A DNA stretch of 64,000 nucleotides, from contig NZ_JAHSTY010000001.1 in the NCBI RefSeq assembly GCF_019145355.1, positions 558,001-622,000 on the forward strand, read 5' to 3'. Under the pieces are notes generated by a model. The model saw nothing but the letters and a program-made list of their open reading frames with translations, did not search any database and was not told the DNA's origin. The position numbers and the translations under genes were made by a program. This DNA is from Pseudomonas azadiae. GTDB lineage: Bacteria; Pseudomonadota; Gammaproteobacteria; Pseudomonadales; Pseudomonadaceae. How positions within the stretch are numbered: the first letter of the stretch is position 1; each line of letters opens with the position of its first letter. Positions 16,553 to 25,502 of this stretch are shown in pieces.

Positions 16553-19500
16553 ATGGCCATTCACTTCGCTTTCCAGGCCATCTTCATGCGCTACAGCACC
16601 CTGCTCCCCCCAGATCCCTTGATCTCTGCGCTCAACGCTCGCGATACTTCGCTGACGAGCCGGCTGACGAAAAAAATCCAGACGCTGAACGCCCAGATAC
16701 TGGAAGTACTGGCGCAACAGCCGACCTTTGCCCAGTGCGTGCAACACGTCTTCAATCAAACATTCCCGACATTACCCGCGCCGGTGGCCGTGGACAAAAC
16801 CTTCATCCGCATCGACGCGGCGGCCCCGGTCGATGCGCCGGATAAACCTGCCCAGGTTTCATCGCACGACACCGAGGACACAGCGCTGCCCGCAGCCCAA
16901 GTCCTGGACGTACAGCCTTTACTGCCGACGCTGATGGATGCGGTAGTCAAACGCATTGCCAGCCAGACGCCGGCTGCCTATGCCAACCAAACCACCGCGT
17001 TTCATCTCAGTTCCAGCGGCGAAGACAGCGCACCGGACCTGGGCTTCACTCCGGCCGCGTTCGACGATTTCCTCAATACCCTCGCCGGCGACCTGACGGC
17101 TCGGTTCAAGGCACACCAGGCCGAGTACTGGGACGGCCCCGCAGAGGGTGCCGACACCCGTTCCTGCCTGCAGTGGCTGGGCGAAAAGCGGCTTGAGCTG
17201 ATGAAGGCCGAGATTGAATTGCTCAAGATCGACGGCGTCGTCGAGGGCGCGAGCGAGCTGCTGCTGATGCAGGTCGCGCGCACGCCGGATGCACTGTCCC
17301 GCCAAGCGCTCAAGGGCGACAAGCCTTGCGCCTACGGGCTGACAGTCAGGGACAAGCTGTCCAGTGATATCCCGCTGTACGGCGCCTTTGTGATCACGTC
17401 CCGCGACCACGAAACGCCACAGGCGCGCCCCGAAGACGAGGTGCAAACGCCAGCGGCCCGAGAGGTGGCACCCCAGGCCAACGTCGGCCCGGTGCTTTTA
17501 TTCCTGCCGGCCAGCGGGTTTGAGGCGTTTGACTCGCTGGCCAACCTCGACCTGGAACTGCATCGACGCTTGAACAGCCCTCTCGAATTCTCAGACATCC
17601 TGGCCCTGATGAGCGAGTACGACCGGGCCTCCGGCCTGGCGTTTCATCAGCAACAGAACCTCAGCGGGCAGTTTCGCTATACCGAACGGCTGGAGTCGGT
17701 TTTCAGCGATGCCATTGATTCGCTACGCACCCAGGTCGAAGAAAACTTCACTTGGATGGTCGCCCATTACCAGCGGCTGGCGAGTGAACTGGACATCACT
17801 CAACTGCCCGACAGCCTTGACCGAACAACCGATATCACGCCCGCTTTCGACGCCGCCGGCTTACTCGCCGCCCGGCAACGGAAAAAGGCCCGCCGGCAGC
17901 TTGAGCAATTTCTCAAGGCCGCGACCGCGGACGACAAACAGCAATGGGAACAGGCTGTACACGCTTACGCCGAGCACTTGCTGAGGCTATCCGGACCGCA
18001 AGCCCTGCCATCGCTGTCGCAGTACAGCGACCCGGCTTCATTGTTGGCGTACAGCAATGAACAACTGCGTCGGGTGCTTGAGGCCGAACACGGCCTGATG
18101 GTCGACCCGGATGACATCCTCATCCACACCAAAACCTATGCGCCACGGCTGATCGGCAGCTACGTGGCCGGCGGCAAACCGCAGCCATCCGCGCCGGGCA
18201 CGCCGGTCTTCACTACCCGTGAACTGACGCTGACTGAACTTGCCCTGGAAAATATCGAGTGGCTGGACCTCAACTTCACCAACTTTTCCCGCCTGACCGA
18301 TAAAAAACAGGCGCCCTTTACCGCGTTGACGGTCGCGCAAGTCAAAGACCTGGTGCGCACTGTCAATATCGGCAACAGCTACGAGCAGTTTCTCAAGGCA
18401 CGCCTGATCACCTCGCCATCGGCCCAGGCCGAGCAGCAACGCTACACCGAGGTCATGGCGCTGCAACTGCAGGTTGACGCGCTGGAGGCAAAAATCGCCG
18501 GCGACTTCCTGGCGGACCGACTGGACCGAGGCTTCAACTGGGTGACGAGTGTGCTTGCCGGGCCGACGGATGACGACAAACGCGCGCGCGTCGAAGGGCA
18601 TCGCATCATCGTCAACGCGTTGAAGCTGCGCGGCGAACGCGTGCGCGGCGTGCTGGTGTTTTCAGCCGCTTCACAGGGGGTTGCCTCGCGGGTGGTCTAC
18701 ACTCCCATGAGCCCAAGCGGGCGCGTGTTTCACGAATACACTGATGCCTCCGCCATGCACCGAGACTTCATCAACCACAGCGCCTGGCAGGATTACCTGG
18801 TCGGCCGCGTGGCCCTGACCGCGCAACGCAGAATCAGGCAGTTGCTCAAAGGCGGCGCCAAAGATCCGGTCATCGCCCTGGCGCGCATCGCCGATAACGT
18901 CCTCGAAGAGGCCTACCAGACCGAAGCGTCGGCGGTGATCAACGACGCGAATGCGCAGTCAACCAGCACCCAGGAAGCCAATTACGAAAGCGCCACGACG
19001 CTGATAACGGCAGGCCTGGACATTGCGACGATGTTTTTTCCGGTGAAGGTCATGCTGCCCATCGGCCTGGCCAGAAGCTGCCTCTCGGTAATCAATGCCG
19101 TGGACTCGGCGCAACAGGGTGATCGCGCAGGCGCTGCGCAGTACATCGTGCGGGCACTGGGCGAGTTGGTGGGCGCGGTGCTGGACGGCGCCGTGGGCGG
19201 CGCCAAGTTGGCACGCCCGCGTACGCTGACGAGCGCGCGCTCAGGTCTGGACCGCAAGCTGGCGCTGAAAAAACCGCCTGAAGATGTCAAGCTTCTGCAA
19301 GGTTGGGAGACGCAGCACATTTACGTACGGGATGTCGTGGAAGCGGGCACCTACCAGGCGCCCCGGCACTTCCTCGAGGAAAACGGCCGCTGGTATTCAA
19401 TCGCCCGCGACAGCGATGCCCAGGTATGGCGACTCAAGGACCCCAGACGCGCACCCAGTGCCTATAAAGGCCAGCCGCTTTATCGCAACCCGCAAGGCCT

Positions 19501-20893
19501 GTGGGAAATTCGTTCGCCGCACCTGGGCCTGCGCGGCGGCGCGCCCTTCCCGACCGGACCGCAAAGAGCGCTGATGGACCTGTTCCCTCACCTGAATCCG
19601 GCACAGGCCCAGCGAGTACTGGATTCGTTTGTATTTCCGGTACACCGTGAGCTTGAACTGCAGACCGCCCTGGTTCAGCAGCTCAGGAACGCGCCCAACC
19701 AGCTCGATGAATTTATCCCATACCTCAGGGTGACATCCGAGCGTCTCAGGATCCGGCTGGAGGGGCGAGAGGTGCCCGGCTCGATGCCGGTGGCCATCGA
19801 GCCTGTGCCGGGGCCCAGCCGTGCGCCGGACGCCCCAACCGGATTGCCTGCATCGCGACCTGCACGCCCACCCGAGGAGCGTTTTATCGACTGGGGGCAA
19901 CACTTCGATGCCCAAGCGGTAGAGGCGGTCGCTGGACGTTCGGGGATCTGGCGCAAGCGCGACGTCACGCCGGGCCAGGTGTCCACCGAATACGTGCAGA
20001 TGGATGGCCGCTATTACCCGATCCTGGCGGGCGGCGAAGCGTCCGCCGTCACCGGGTCCAGAGCCGTTATCGTCCCGAGCGACCGCGCCTGCTCGACATT
20101 TGTGCAGTTCGAAGACCTCCTGCACCGCTATCCCTACGATCAACCCAGGATCGTGGAATACAGCGGTTCGCTGCAGCGCTGGCTCATCAGCTCGCAGTTG
20201 CCGTTTCCCGCCCCTGTGGCGCGCCAACTGAGCCGCATCTTCCCCAGCATCACCTCGCACTCGCTTACCCGCCTGGGGGCGGCACTGTTCAACCACAGCA
20301 GCCCGACAGGACTGAATGCCAGCGGCTACTCCCGACTGATACGCACACTGCACGACTGGACCATCTGGTCGCGCCACACGGCTGCGGCACCGCCAGGGTT
20401 GCCCTCGACCCTGATGAGCGATCCGCTGACGCTGCTTACGCCCGTGCCGCAAATACCGCACGCACGTGCGTGGCCACTGCACTCAACCGCACGCTTTGAC
20501 ATCGTCTGGTTCCGGACCCACCGCGTGGACGCCAGCTTGACGGCCAATGTGGTAGCGACGCCCAACATTAGACGCGTCAGAGAGCTGATCCGAGCCTTGC
20601 TGGTAGACAGTCACTATGAAATGTTCGGCGCCCGCCATGCCAATGAGTTGATCTTTCGCCGCGAAGGACGCCCCACCGTGTATTGGCTGACCGTAAACCG
20701 CACGGATTCCGCCCTGGTATCGGCCCGTCACTACGTCCCGGAGCCCCCAACGGCCTCCCAGCTGTTGCGCCAGTCGTCAGTCGTAAGGGAAATACTTGAG
20801 CAAGCCCGCGCGAACGGGCATCTGGTCCCGCTCATAGGCGGTGCCCAACTCAGCGGAGGATGGGACGTTAAACCCTTTATCTTCCGACCTTGA
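16553..20893 (+). CDS. large dermonecrotic-toxin-like protein (DUF6543 type)
   Basis: A 1446-residue protein resembling the very large Pseudomonas proteins annotated as dermonecrotic-toxin domain (DUF6543) proteins; the match rests on my recognition of overall architecture rather than on a catalytic motif. A helical N-terminal half is followed by a hydrophobic glycine/alanine-containing region near 820-900 (TTLITAGLDIATMFFPVKVMLP and VRALGELVGAVLDGAVGGA). Repeated W/Y-rich units follow (about 925-995, RWYSIARDSDAQVWRLKDP, and about 1115-1160). No signal peptide is seen, so export would need a specialised system. The start may be 16553 or the ATG at 16586. It diverges from the rcnB-like gene. 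Confidence 0.6.
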   Translation: MAIHFAFQAIFMRYSTLLPPDPLISALNARDTSLTSRLTKKIQTLNAQILEVLAQQPTFAQCVQHVFNQTFPTLPAPVAVDKTFIRIDAAAPVDAPDKPAQVSSHDTEDTALPAAQVLDVQPLLPTLMDAVVKRIASQTPAAYANQTTAFHLSSSGEDSAPDLGFTPAAFDDFLNTLAGDLTARFKAHQAEYWDGPAEGADTRSCLQWLGEKRLELMKAEIELLKIDGVVEGASELLLMQVARTPDALSRQALKGDKPCAYGLTVRDKLSSDIPLYGAFVITSRDHETPQARPEDEVQTPAAREVAPQANVGPVLLFLPASGFEAFDSLANLDLELHRRLNSPLEFSDILALMSEYDRASGLAFHQQQNLSGQFRYTERLESVFSDAIDSLRTQVEENFTWMVAHYQRLASELDITQLPDSLDRTTDITPAFDAAGLLAARQRKKARRQLEQFLKAATADDKQQWEQAVHAYAEHLLRLSGPQALPSLSQYSDPASLLAYSNEQLRRVLEAEHGLMVDPDDILIHTKTYAPRLIGSYVAGGKPQPSAPGTPVFTTRELTLTELALENIEWLDLNFTNFSRLTDKKQAPFTALTVAQVKDLVRTVNIGNSYEQFLKARLITSPSAQAEQQRYTEVMALQLQVDALEAKIAGDFLADRLDRGFNWVTSVLAGPTDDDKRARVEGHRIIVNALKLRGERVRGVLVFSAASQGVASRVVYTPMSPSGRVFHEYTDASAMHRDFINHSAWQDYLVGRVALTAQRRIRQLLKGGAKDPVIALARIADNVLEEAYQTEASAVINDANAQSTSTQEANYESATTLITAGLDIATMFFPVKVMLPIGLARSCLSVINAVDSAQQGDRAGAAQYIVRALGELVGAVLDGAVGGAKLARPRTLTSARSGLDRKLALKKPPEDVKLLQGWETQHIYVRDVVEAGTYQAPRHFLEENGRWYSIARDSDAQVWRLKDPRRAPSAYKGQPLYRNPQGLWEIRSPHLGLRGGAPFPTGPQRALMDLFPHLNPAQAQRVLDSFVFPVHRELELQTALVQQLRNAPNQLDEFIPYLRVTSERLRIRLEGREVPGSMPVAIEPVPGPSRAPDAPTGLPASRPARPPEERFIDWGQHFDAQAVEAVAGRSGIWRKRDVTPGQVSTEYVQMDGRYYPILAGGEASAVTGSRAVIVPSDRACSTFVQFEDLLHRYPYDQPRIVEYSGSLQRWLISSQLPFPAPVARQLSRIFPSITSHSLTRLGAALFNHSSPTGLNASGYSRLIRTLHDWTIWSRHTAAAPPGLPSTLMSDPLTLLTPVPQIPHARAWPLHSTARFDIVWFRTHRVDASLTANVVATPNIRRVRELIRALLVDSHYEMFGARHANELIFRREGRPTVYWLTVNRTDSALVSARHYVPEPPTASQLLRQSSVVREILEQARANGHLVPLIGGAQLSGGWDVKPFIFRP

Positions 20894-20929
20894 AACGCCT
20901 GGCGCGACGATCAGGCCTCGTCGCGCCCG

Positions 20930-21131
20930 CGCCCATTGGCTGTCTTCCTCGGGCTGCTTGAGACCGCGCTTTTTTCCAGTCACTGACAGCCGATTTCTTG
21001 CGCATCAGGATATCCGGGGCACGGTCACCTTCTTTCAGGTCACGGGTGTTGATATTCGAAGGCTGCACGGTTTACTGGGGGGTATCGCCGGCTTGCACTA
21101 CAAAGCTGGCGGTGGACAGGCCGGTGGCGCG
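20930..21131 (-). pseudogene. remnant of a second rcnB-like gene
   Basis: Read on the minus strand, this matches the intact rcnB-like gene at 16124-16432 almost base for base over about 200 bases (VQPSNIN-RDLKEGDRAPD-LMRK). It is broken in three ways: a TAA replaces the Glu codon of TPQET; one extra T in the poly-T run near 20975 shifts the frame after SDWK; and both the signal-peptide end and the last 20 or so codons are missing. The two copies have the same orientation and flank the toxin gene. Confidence 0.85.
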
Positions 21132-21219
21132 CGGGATCATTCACTTGGATTGAGCCTGAGCAAATCCAAACATCGGGTGATTCGCGCAGTCCTTGAGAAC
21201 TCCATGGCAGAGGGGAGCT

Positions 21220-21477
21220 GAGGAAAATTGATCTATTTATCACTGAGAAAAATATTGAAGTACTGCCTACTCCCTTATTGTTTTTTGCTATCGAATACCA
21301 TTCGAATCGATTTAAAAAACTGTCAAATATAACAGTGGCGCGGCAACTATAAAAACCAATACTCTTAATATATTGAGGATGCACAATCATCGACAGCCTC
21401 GATTCGGAAAACACACATAGTCCTATGCTTGCGAAAGCAATTTAGCACTCTATATCTATTACTTTGGAGCAGAAGAA
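21220..21477. promoter_or_regulatory. AT-rich upstream region of the VPGG-repeat gene
   Basis: This stretch is clearly richer in A and T than anything else in the window, an indication of foreign origin or xenogeneic silencing. TTGCGA at 21429-21434 and TATATC at 21451-21456, 16 bases apart, form a plausible sigma-70 promoter, followed by GGAGCAGAAGAA before the ATG at 21478. No other element was found. Confidence 0.35.
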
Positions 21478-22239
21478 ATGGCTCGTATCTATGATTACGT
21501 AAATGAACCGCGCACCTACTTAGTAACTTTCAGAAAAGGTGATTTTATAAGCTACGAGCTTTTTGGTACAACGCGAGTAGGACAACTTACTGACATCAAT
21601 GACGACGCGGTGTCCTTTACACATCAAGACGGCTCTACTGAGACTGCGGATCCTGCGGATATCAGTTGGGTACCGGATCCACCATCCTCCACCTCCACTC
21701 CACCATTGCCTCCTACTCAGTCCAAGGAGAAAACGTTGGGGTTTGTCGTGAAAACTCTCGGGTTCGTGCCCGTAAACTTAACCGGTAGTCGTAATAGTGT
21801 TCTGCCAACGAGCGGCGGCGTGTTTGGCATGTCAGGCGACGCCAGCAACAATCCCGTTATGTCGGCTTATACTGGAGAAGTCCCCCAATATCATGTAGTA
21901 CCTGGCGGCGTGGTACCTGGCGGCGTAGTGCCGGGCGGCGTAGTGCCGGGCGGCGTAGTGCCGGGCGGCGTAGTGCCGGGCGGCGCAGTGCCGGGCGGCG
22001 CAGTGCCAGGCGGCGCAGTGCCGGGCGGCGTAGTGCCGGGCGGCGCAGTGCCAGGCGGCGCAGTGCCGGGCGGCGCAATGCCAGGCGGCGCAGTGCCGGG
22101 AACCTTGGTACCGGGCGGTGTAGTAGATTCGTCGGGGAATATCACCAATGCACCCACTTGGACAGTGGGCAGTCCGGAGTACATCGCACACTGGGAGAAG
22201 GTCTTTGGACGTCCATGGGCAGACCGGGGTACTTTTTAG
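21478..22239 (+). CDS. hypothetical protein with 15 elastin-like VPGG(V/A) pentapeptides
   Basis: A 253-residue protein I do not recognise. Residues 1-70 look like a small beta-rich domain (YLVTFRKGDFISYELFG, then VGQLTDINDDAVSFTHQDG). Residues 71-140 form a proline- and serine-rich linker (DPPSSTSTPPLPPTQ). Residues 141-215 are 15 tandem pentapeptides, mostly VPGGV and VPGGA with one MPGGA and one VPGTL. The end (WTVGSPEYIAHWEKVFGRPWAD) looks folded. There is no signal peptide or membrane helix. The first part uses AT-rich codons unlike the neighbours, suggesting transfer. Function is unknown; the repeat is expected to be flexible. Confidence 0.7.
   Translation: MARIYDYVNEPRTYLVTFRKGDFISYELFGTTRVGQLTDINDDAVSFTHQDGSTETADPADISWVPDPPSSTSTPPLPPTQSKEKTLGFVVKTLGFVPVNLTGSRNSVLPTSGGVFGMSGDASNNPVMSAYTGEVPQYHVVPGGVVPGGVVPGGVVPGGVVPGGVVPGGAVPGGAVPGGAVPGGVVPGGAVPGGAVPGGAMPGGAVPGTLVPGGVVDSSGNITNAPTWTVGSPEYIAHWEKVFGRPWADRGTF
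21898..22122 (+). repeat. 15-bp tandem repeat encoding VPGG(V/A)
   Basis: Fifteen in-frame 15-base units of the form GTGCCGGGCGGCGTA or GTGCCGGGCGGCGCA. The inner units are nearly identical at DNA level while the edge units differ, the pattern left by slipped-strand expansion. The array is GC-rich inside an otherwise AT-rich gene. Confidence 0.9.
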
Positions 22240-22274
22240 CGTTGACGTTATATAAAGGAAAGTACTGTGGTTAA

Positions 22275-22305
22275 GGGCGTTCTCACTAACCAAGTGGGAA
22301 CGTCC
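22275..22305 (+). terminator. hairpin after the VPGG-repeat gene
   Basis: GGGCGTTCTCAC (22275-22286) pairs fully with GTGGGAACGTCC (22294-22305), including two G-U pairs, around a 7-base loop. It sits 35 bases after the stop codon. There is no strong U tract, so it may be a terminator or a 3' stabilising hairpin. Confidence 0.4.
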
Positions 22306-22401
22306 AATCAATCAAAAACTATCCATGGAAATGTGCCTGCCGCCCACACCTGGCTCTGGGTCGAATGAAGGCATTGCCCACGTGAAATAAATCCTGTAAA
22401 T

Positions 22402-22433
22402 TTTCATGAAATTAATCGAAATAAATTTCATGA
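22402..22433. promoter_or_regulatory. TTTCATGA repeats at the start of the XRE-cupin gene
   Basis: A perfect palindrome TTTCATGAAA (22402-22411) is followed 24 bases later by TTTCATGA (22426-22433), which covers the chosen ATG. Two equally spaced half-palindromes over a regulator's own start suggest autoregulation. Confidence 0.4.
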
Positions 22434-22987
22434 GCCAACAAGAAAAACTCGCCACCCTCGCCGCGCTGATCCACGACCTGCGCAAGCACAAGAAGCTGAC
22501 CCTCGCCCAGCTCGCACAAAAAATCGAGCGTTCGGTGGGTTTCGTGTCCCAGGTCGAACGCGGCCTGTCGCGCCCGACCGTGGCCGATTTGACCGCCATC
22601 AGCCACGCCCTCGACGTGCCCACTACCTATTTCTACAGCCAGCCCAAACCCAAGGCCGTGGATTGGATCACCCGTCCCAACGAACGGCGCACGCTGTATT
22701 ACGCCAATGGCATCACCGACATTCTCGTCTCGCCAAGCATGACCGGGGCCTTTTCAATGCTCGATAGCCTGTTGGCCCCCGGTGCCAACAGCGGCGAACA
22801 CACCATGAGCGACCGCGCCGAACAGGCGGGTTTTGTGCTGGAGGGCCAGTTGACGCTGTGGGTCGAGGGTGAAGGCGACGCCGTCACCCTCGGCCCAGGC
22901 GACAGCTTCCACCTGGCCAGCTTCGCCCAATGCCGCTATGCCAACCTGACTGACCTGCCCGCCCGCGTGCTGTGGGTTTACAACTAG
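22430..22987 (+). CDS. XRE-type helix-turn-helix regulator with cupin domain (PuuR-like)
   Basis: A 185-residue cytoplasmic regulator. The helix-turn-helix spans about 12-65 (LRKHKKLTLAQLAQKIERSVGFVSQVERGLSRPTVA, read in two parts), and the C-terminal cupin covers about 105-180 (GEHTMSDRAEQAGFVLEGQLTLWV). This layout is that of PuuR, which represses putrescine catabolism in E. coli. The gene ends 11 bases before a glutamine-synthetase-like gene of the PuuA kind, supporting control of that gene. The ATG at 22430 is preferred over 22406 because the extra residues are not family-like; both lack a strong ribosome binding site. Confidence 0.8.
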   Translation: MSQQEKLATLAALIHDLRKHKKLTLAQLAQKIERSVGFVSQVERGLSRPTVADLTAISHALDVPTTYFYSQPKPKAVDWITRPNERRTLYYANGITDILVSPSMTGAFSMLDSLLAPGANSGEHTMSDRAEQAGFVLEGQLTLWVEGEGDAVTLGPGDSFHLASFAQCRYANLTDLPARVLWVYN

Positions 22988-22998
22988 GAGCAACACCC

Positions 22999-24345
22999 GT
23001 GAAAAGCCATTCCACAGCACTGTTGGCCGAAGTACGGAGCTTTCGCCAGAACCATCCAGACGTGCGTTATGTCGACCTGATCGCCCTGGACATTCCCGGG
23101 CATTTCTACGGCAAGCGTTACCCCATCGAGATGCTGGAAAAAGTCGCCGCCGGCAGCCCGTTGAAGTTGCCGCAAAACGCCGTGCTGCTGGGCGCCCAGG
23201 GCGGGTTGTTCAAGATTGGCGACTATTGCTTCAACGACGGCGACCCGGATGCCAACCGTCGCTTGGTACCGGGCACGCTCAAGCCAGTGAGCTGGGAATC
23301 GCAGCCACTGGGCCAGATGCTGATCACCTCGGACGGCACCGATGCCCCCATCGAATTCGAGCCCCGCGAAGTGCTGGCCAAGGTGCTGGAGCGCCTGCAG
23401 CACAAGGGCATCCACCCGGTGGTGGCGTTCGAGCTGGAGTTCTATCTGTTTGACAAAAAACTCGCCAACGGCCTGCCGCAATTCGCCCGTGACCCGCTGA
23501 GCGGTGACGCGGACGATCAACCCAACCTGCATATCGAACGGCTGTCACGCTTCAGCGAAGTGCTCGATGACATGGCCCGGACCGCCAAGGACCAAGGCAT
23601 CGATATCACGGTGATCACCGCCGAAATCGGCCCGGGCCAGTTCGAGATCAACTTCGGCCACGACAGCGATGGCCTGCGCGCGGCCGACTGGGCGGCCCTG
23701 TTCTGTCGCAGCACCCGCGGCGTGGCGCGCAAACACGGCTACCGCGCCAGTTTCATGGCCAAACCCTATCTGCAACACCCCGGCAGCGGCATGCATGTGC
23801 ATGTGAGCCTGTATGACGGCGCGGGCAACAACCTGCTGGCGGCGCACCAGCAACAGGCGCTGCGCCATGCGGTGGCCGGTTGCCTGGAATTACTGCCCCA
23901 TTGCATGCCGATCTTCTCGCCCAACCACAACGCTTTTCGCCGCCTCGGCGCCACGGTGAATGCGGCGACTCGCGCCAGCTGGGGCTTTGAAGACCGCGAC
24001 GCCTGCGTGCGCATCCCCGAGTCCGACCCGCGCAACCTGCGCATCGAGCACCGCCTGGCCAGTGCCGACGCCAATCCGTACCTGGTGCTCGCAGCCATCC
24101 TGATCGGCCTGGAGCATGGCCTGCAAGCCAAGCGCGAACCCATTGCGCCGCTGAACGAAGACCGCACCAGCGGCACCGACTTTCCCCTGGAAATGCTCGA
24201 CGCCGTACGCGCCATGCAGCATCAGCCGGTGTTGCGCGATAAGCTGGGGGCTGAATTTGTCGACGTGTATTGCGAGAACAAACGCCAGGATCACCTGGCC
24301 TTCCAGCAGGAGATCCATGCGCGCGAATATCGCTGGTTTCTCTAA
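22999..24345 (+). CDS. glutamine synthetase family protein (gamma-glutamylpolyamine synthetase, PuuA-like)
   Basis: A cytoplasmic ATP-dependent ligase of 448 residues. Visible motifs are VVAFELEFYLF (metal-binding Glu), TAEIGPGQFEINFGH, GSGMHVHVSLYD, SPNHNAFRR and ESDPRNLRIEHRLASADANPY. Its length and lack of the adenylylation tyrosine context separate it from housekeeping GlnA and fit the PuuA/SpuI group that glutamylates putrescine or other amines. The GTG start at 22999 has TAGGAG (overlapping the previous stop codon) eight bases upstream, so it is in an operon with the XRE-cupin regulator. The exact amine is not known. Confidence 0.82.
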   Translation: MKSHSTALLAEVRSFRQNHPDVRYVDLIALDIPGHFYGKRYPIEMLEKVAAGSPLKLPQNAVLLGAQGGLFKIGDYCFNDGDPDANRRLVPGTLKPVSWESQPLGQMLITSDGTDAPIEFEPREVLAKVLERLQHKGIHPVVAFELEFYLFDKKLANGLPQFARDPLSGDADDQPNLHIERLSRFSEVLDDMARTAKDQGIDITVITAEIGPGQFEINFGHDSDGLRAADWAALFCRSTRGVARKHGYRASFMAKPYLQHPGSGMHVHVSLYDGAGNNLLAAHQQQALRHAVAGCLELLPHCMPIFSPNHNAFRRLGATVNAATRASWGFEDRDACVRIPESDPRNLRIEHRLASADANPYLVLAAILIGLEHGLQAKREPIAPLNEDRTSGTDFPLEMLDAVRAMQHQPVLRDKLGAEFVDVYCENKRQDHLAFQQEIHAREYRWFL

Positions 24346-24580
24346 TCCCCCATGGAATCACCTCAGCGAGCCTGGCGCCGGTGCAGCCCCCCCCTGAGCG
24401 GTGCGCCGCGATTTTGGACATATCCGTTTTTTGGATCACGGCGGCGATTGGTTTCGCCCTTGCGCAACCCTAAGTAGCCGTCACCGCAGCAACGGATAGG
24501 TACTCGGTCAGACGCAAAAAACCGTCGGCCCGAAGGCCGCCATCACTCTACAATGCGTCCCTTCATCTCCCGGGGGCTTC
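24346..24580. other. intergenic gap between the GS-like and LysR genes
   Basis: A 235-base gap with no ORF, REP element or clear terminator. It must hold the LysR promoter, for which no convincing -35/-10 pair was found by eye. Confidence 0.4.
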
Positions 24581-25444
24581 ATGGACATCGAACTGGCACG
24601 CACCTTCCTCGAAATCACCCGCTGCGGCAGCCTGGCCGCCGCCGCCGAGAAACTGCACGTCACCCAGACCGCCATCACCGCACGGGTGAAAAACCTGGAA
24701 AACCAGCTCGGCAGCACGCTGTTCGTGCGCAACCGCGCAGGTGCCAGGCTGACCGCCGACGGCGAGGCGTTCGTGGTGTACGCCAACCAGTTGCTGCAAA
24801 CCTGGGAAGCCGCCAAGCGTGACCTGCCGTTGCCGGAGGGCTATCGCAATGTGCTGCACATCGGTGGCGAGGTCAGCCTGTGCAATCCATTGATGCTTGG
24901 CTGGGCCCAGGCCCTGCGCCAGCACATCCCGGGGCACGCGCTGCGCACCGAAGTGCGTGAAGGCGACTACCTGCTGCGCCAACTGGAGCTGGGTGTCCTC
25001 GACGCCGCCCTGGTGTTCCAACCGCAATACTGGCCGGGCTTGCAAGTGGAGCAGGTGCTGGAAGAAAAACTGATCCTGGTGCAGTTGGTCAGCAAGCCGG
25101 ACCCCTATGTGTATATCGACTGGGGCCCGGGCTTTCGCCAGCAGCATGACGCCGCGCTGCCCGACAAGGCTCGCGCTGCGCTGAGTTTCAACCTCGGGCC
25201 GCTGGCGTTGCAGTACATCCTGGAGAACGGCGGCGCCGGCTATTTCCGTACCCGCGTGGTGCAGAGCTACCTGGACAGCGGCGTGATGCAGCGTGTGCCC
25301 AAGGCGCCGGAATTCAGTTTCCCCACCTACCTGGTGTATTCGCGGGCGCGGGATTCGGCGGTGTTGCAACAGGCGCTGACGTTGCTGCGCGAAGTGGTCA
25401 AGGCCGAAAGTGACTGGTCACAGCGCTGGGACCCGTTGATTTGA
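24581..25444 (+). CDS. LysR-family transcriptional regulator
   Basis: A 287-residue regulator with the N-terminal winged helix-turn-helix at about 1-60 (MDIELARTFLEITRCGSLAAAAEKLHVTQTAITARVKNLE, read in two halves) and a periplasmic-binding-like effector domain from about 90 onwards. No divergently transcribed target lies next to it: the gene before it ends in the same direction and the LacI gene follows. Its regulon is therefore unknown. The start has CGGGGG nearby. Confidence 0.88.
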   Translation: MDIELARTFLEITRCGSLAAAAEKLHVTQTAITARVKNLENQLGSTLFVRNRAGARLTADGEAFVVYANQLLQTWEAAKRDLPLPEGYRNVLHIGGEVSLCNPLMLGWAQALRQHIPGHALRTEVREGDYLLRQLELGVLDAALVFQPQYWPGLQVEQVLEEKLILVQLVSKPDPYVYIDWGPGFRQQHDAALPDKARAALSFNLGPLALQYILENGGAGYFRTRVVQSYLDSGVMQRVPKAPEFSFPTYLVYSRARDSAVLQQALTLLREVVKAESDWSQRWDPLI

Positions 25445-25502
25445 ACCACCCTGTACCCGCGCGCATGCTAGCCTGCGGGTGTGTCCTTTCGCAGCCTTAT
25501 CG

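Noticed and set aside
21040..21414. 124-codon minus-strand ORF in the AT-rich stretch
   Set aside because: It runs through the rcnB-like remnant in a different frame and has no recognisable domain.
21857..22184. Minus-strand ORFs rich in Arg-Pro or Pro-Gly-Thr through the VPGG repeat
   Set aside because: A 15-base repeat without stops is open in several frames; the plus-strand frame alone has a ribosome binding site and non-repeat coding ends.
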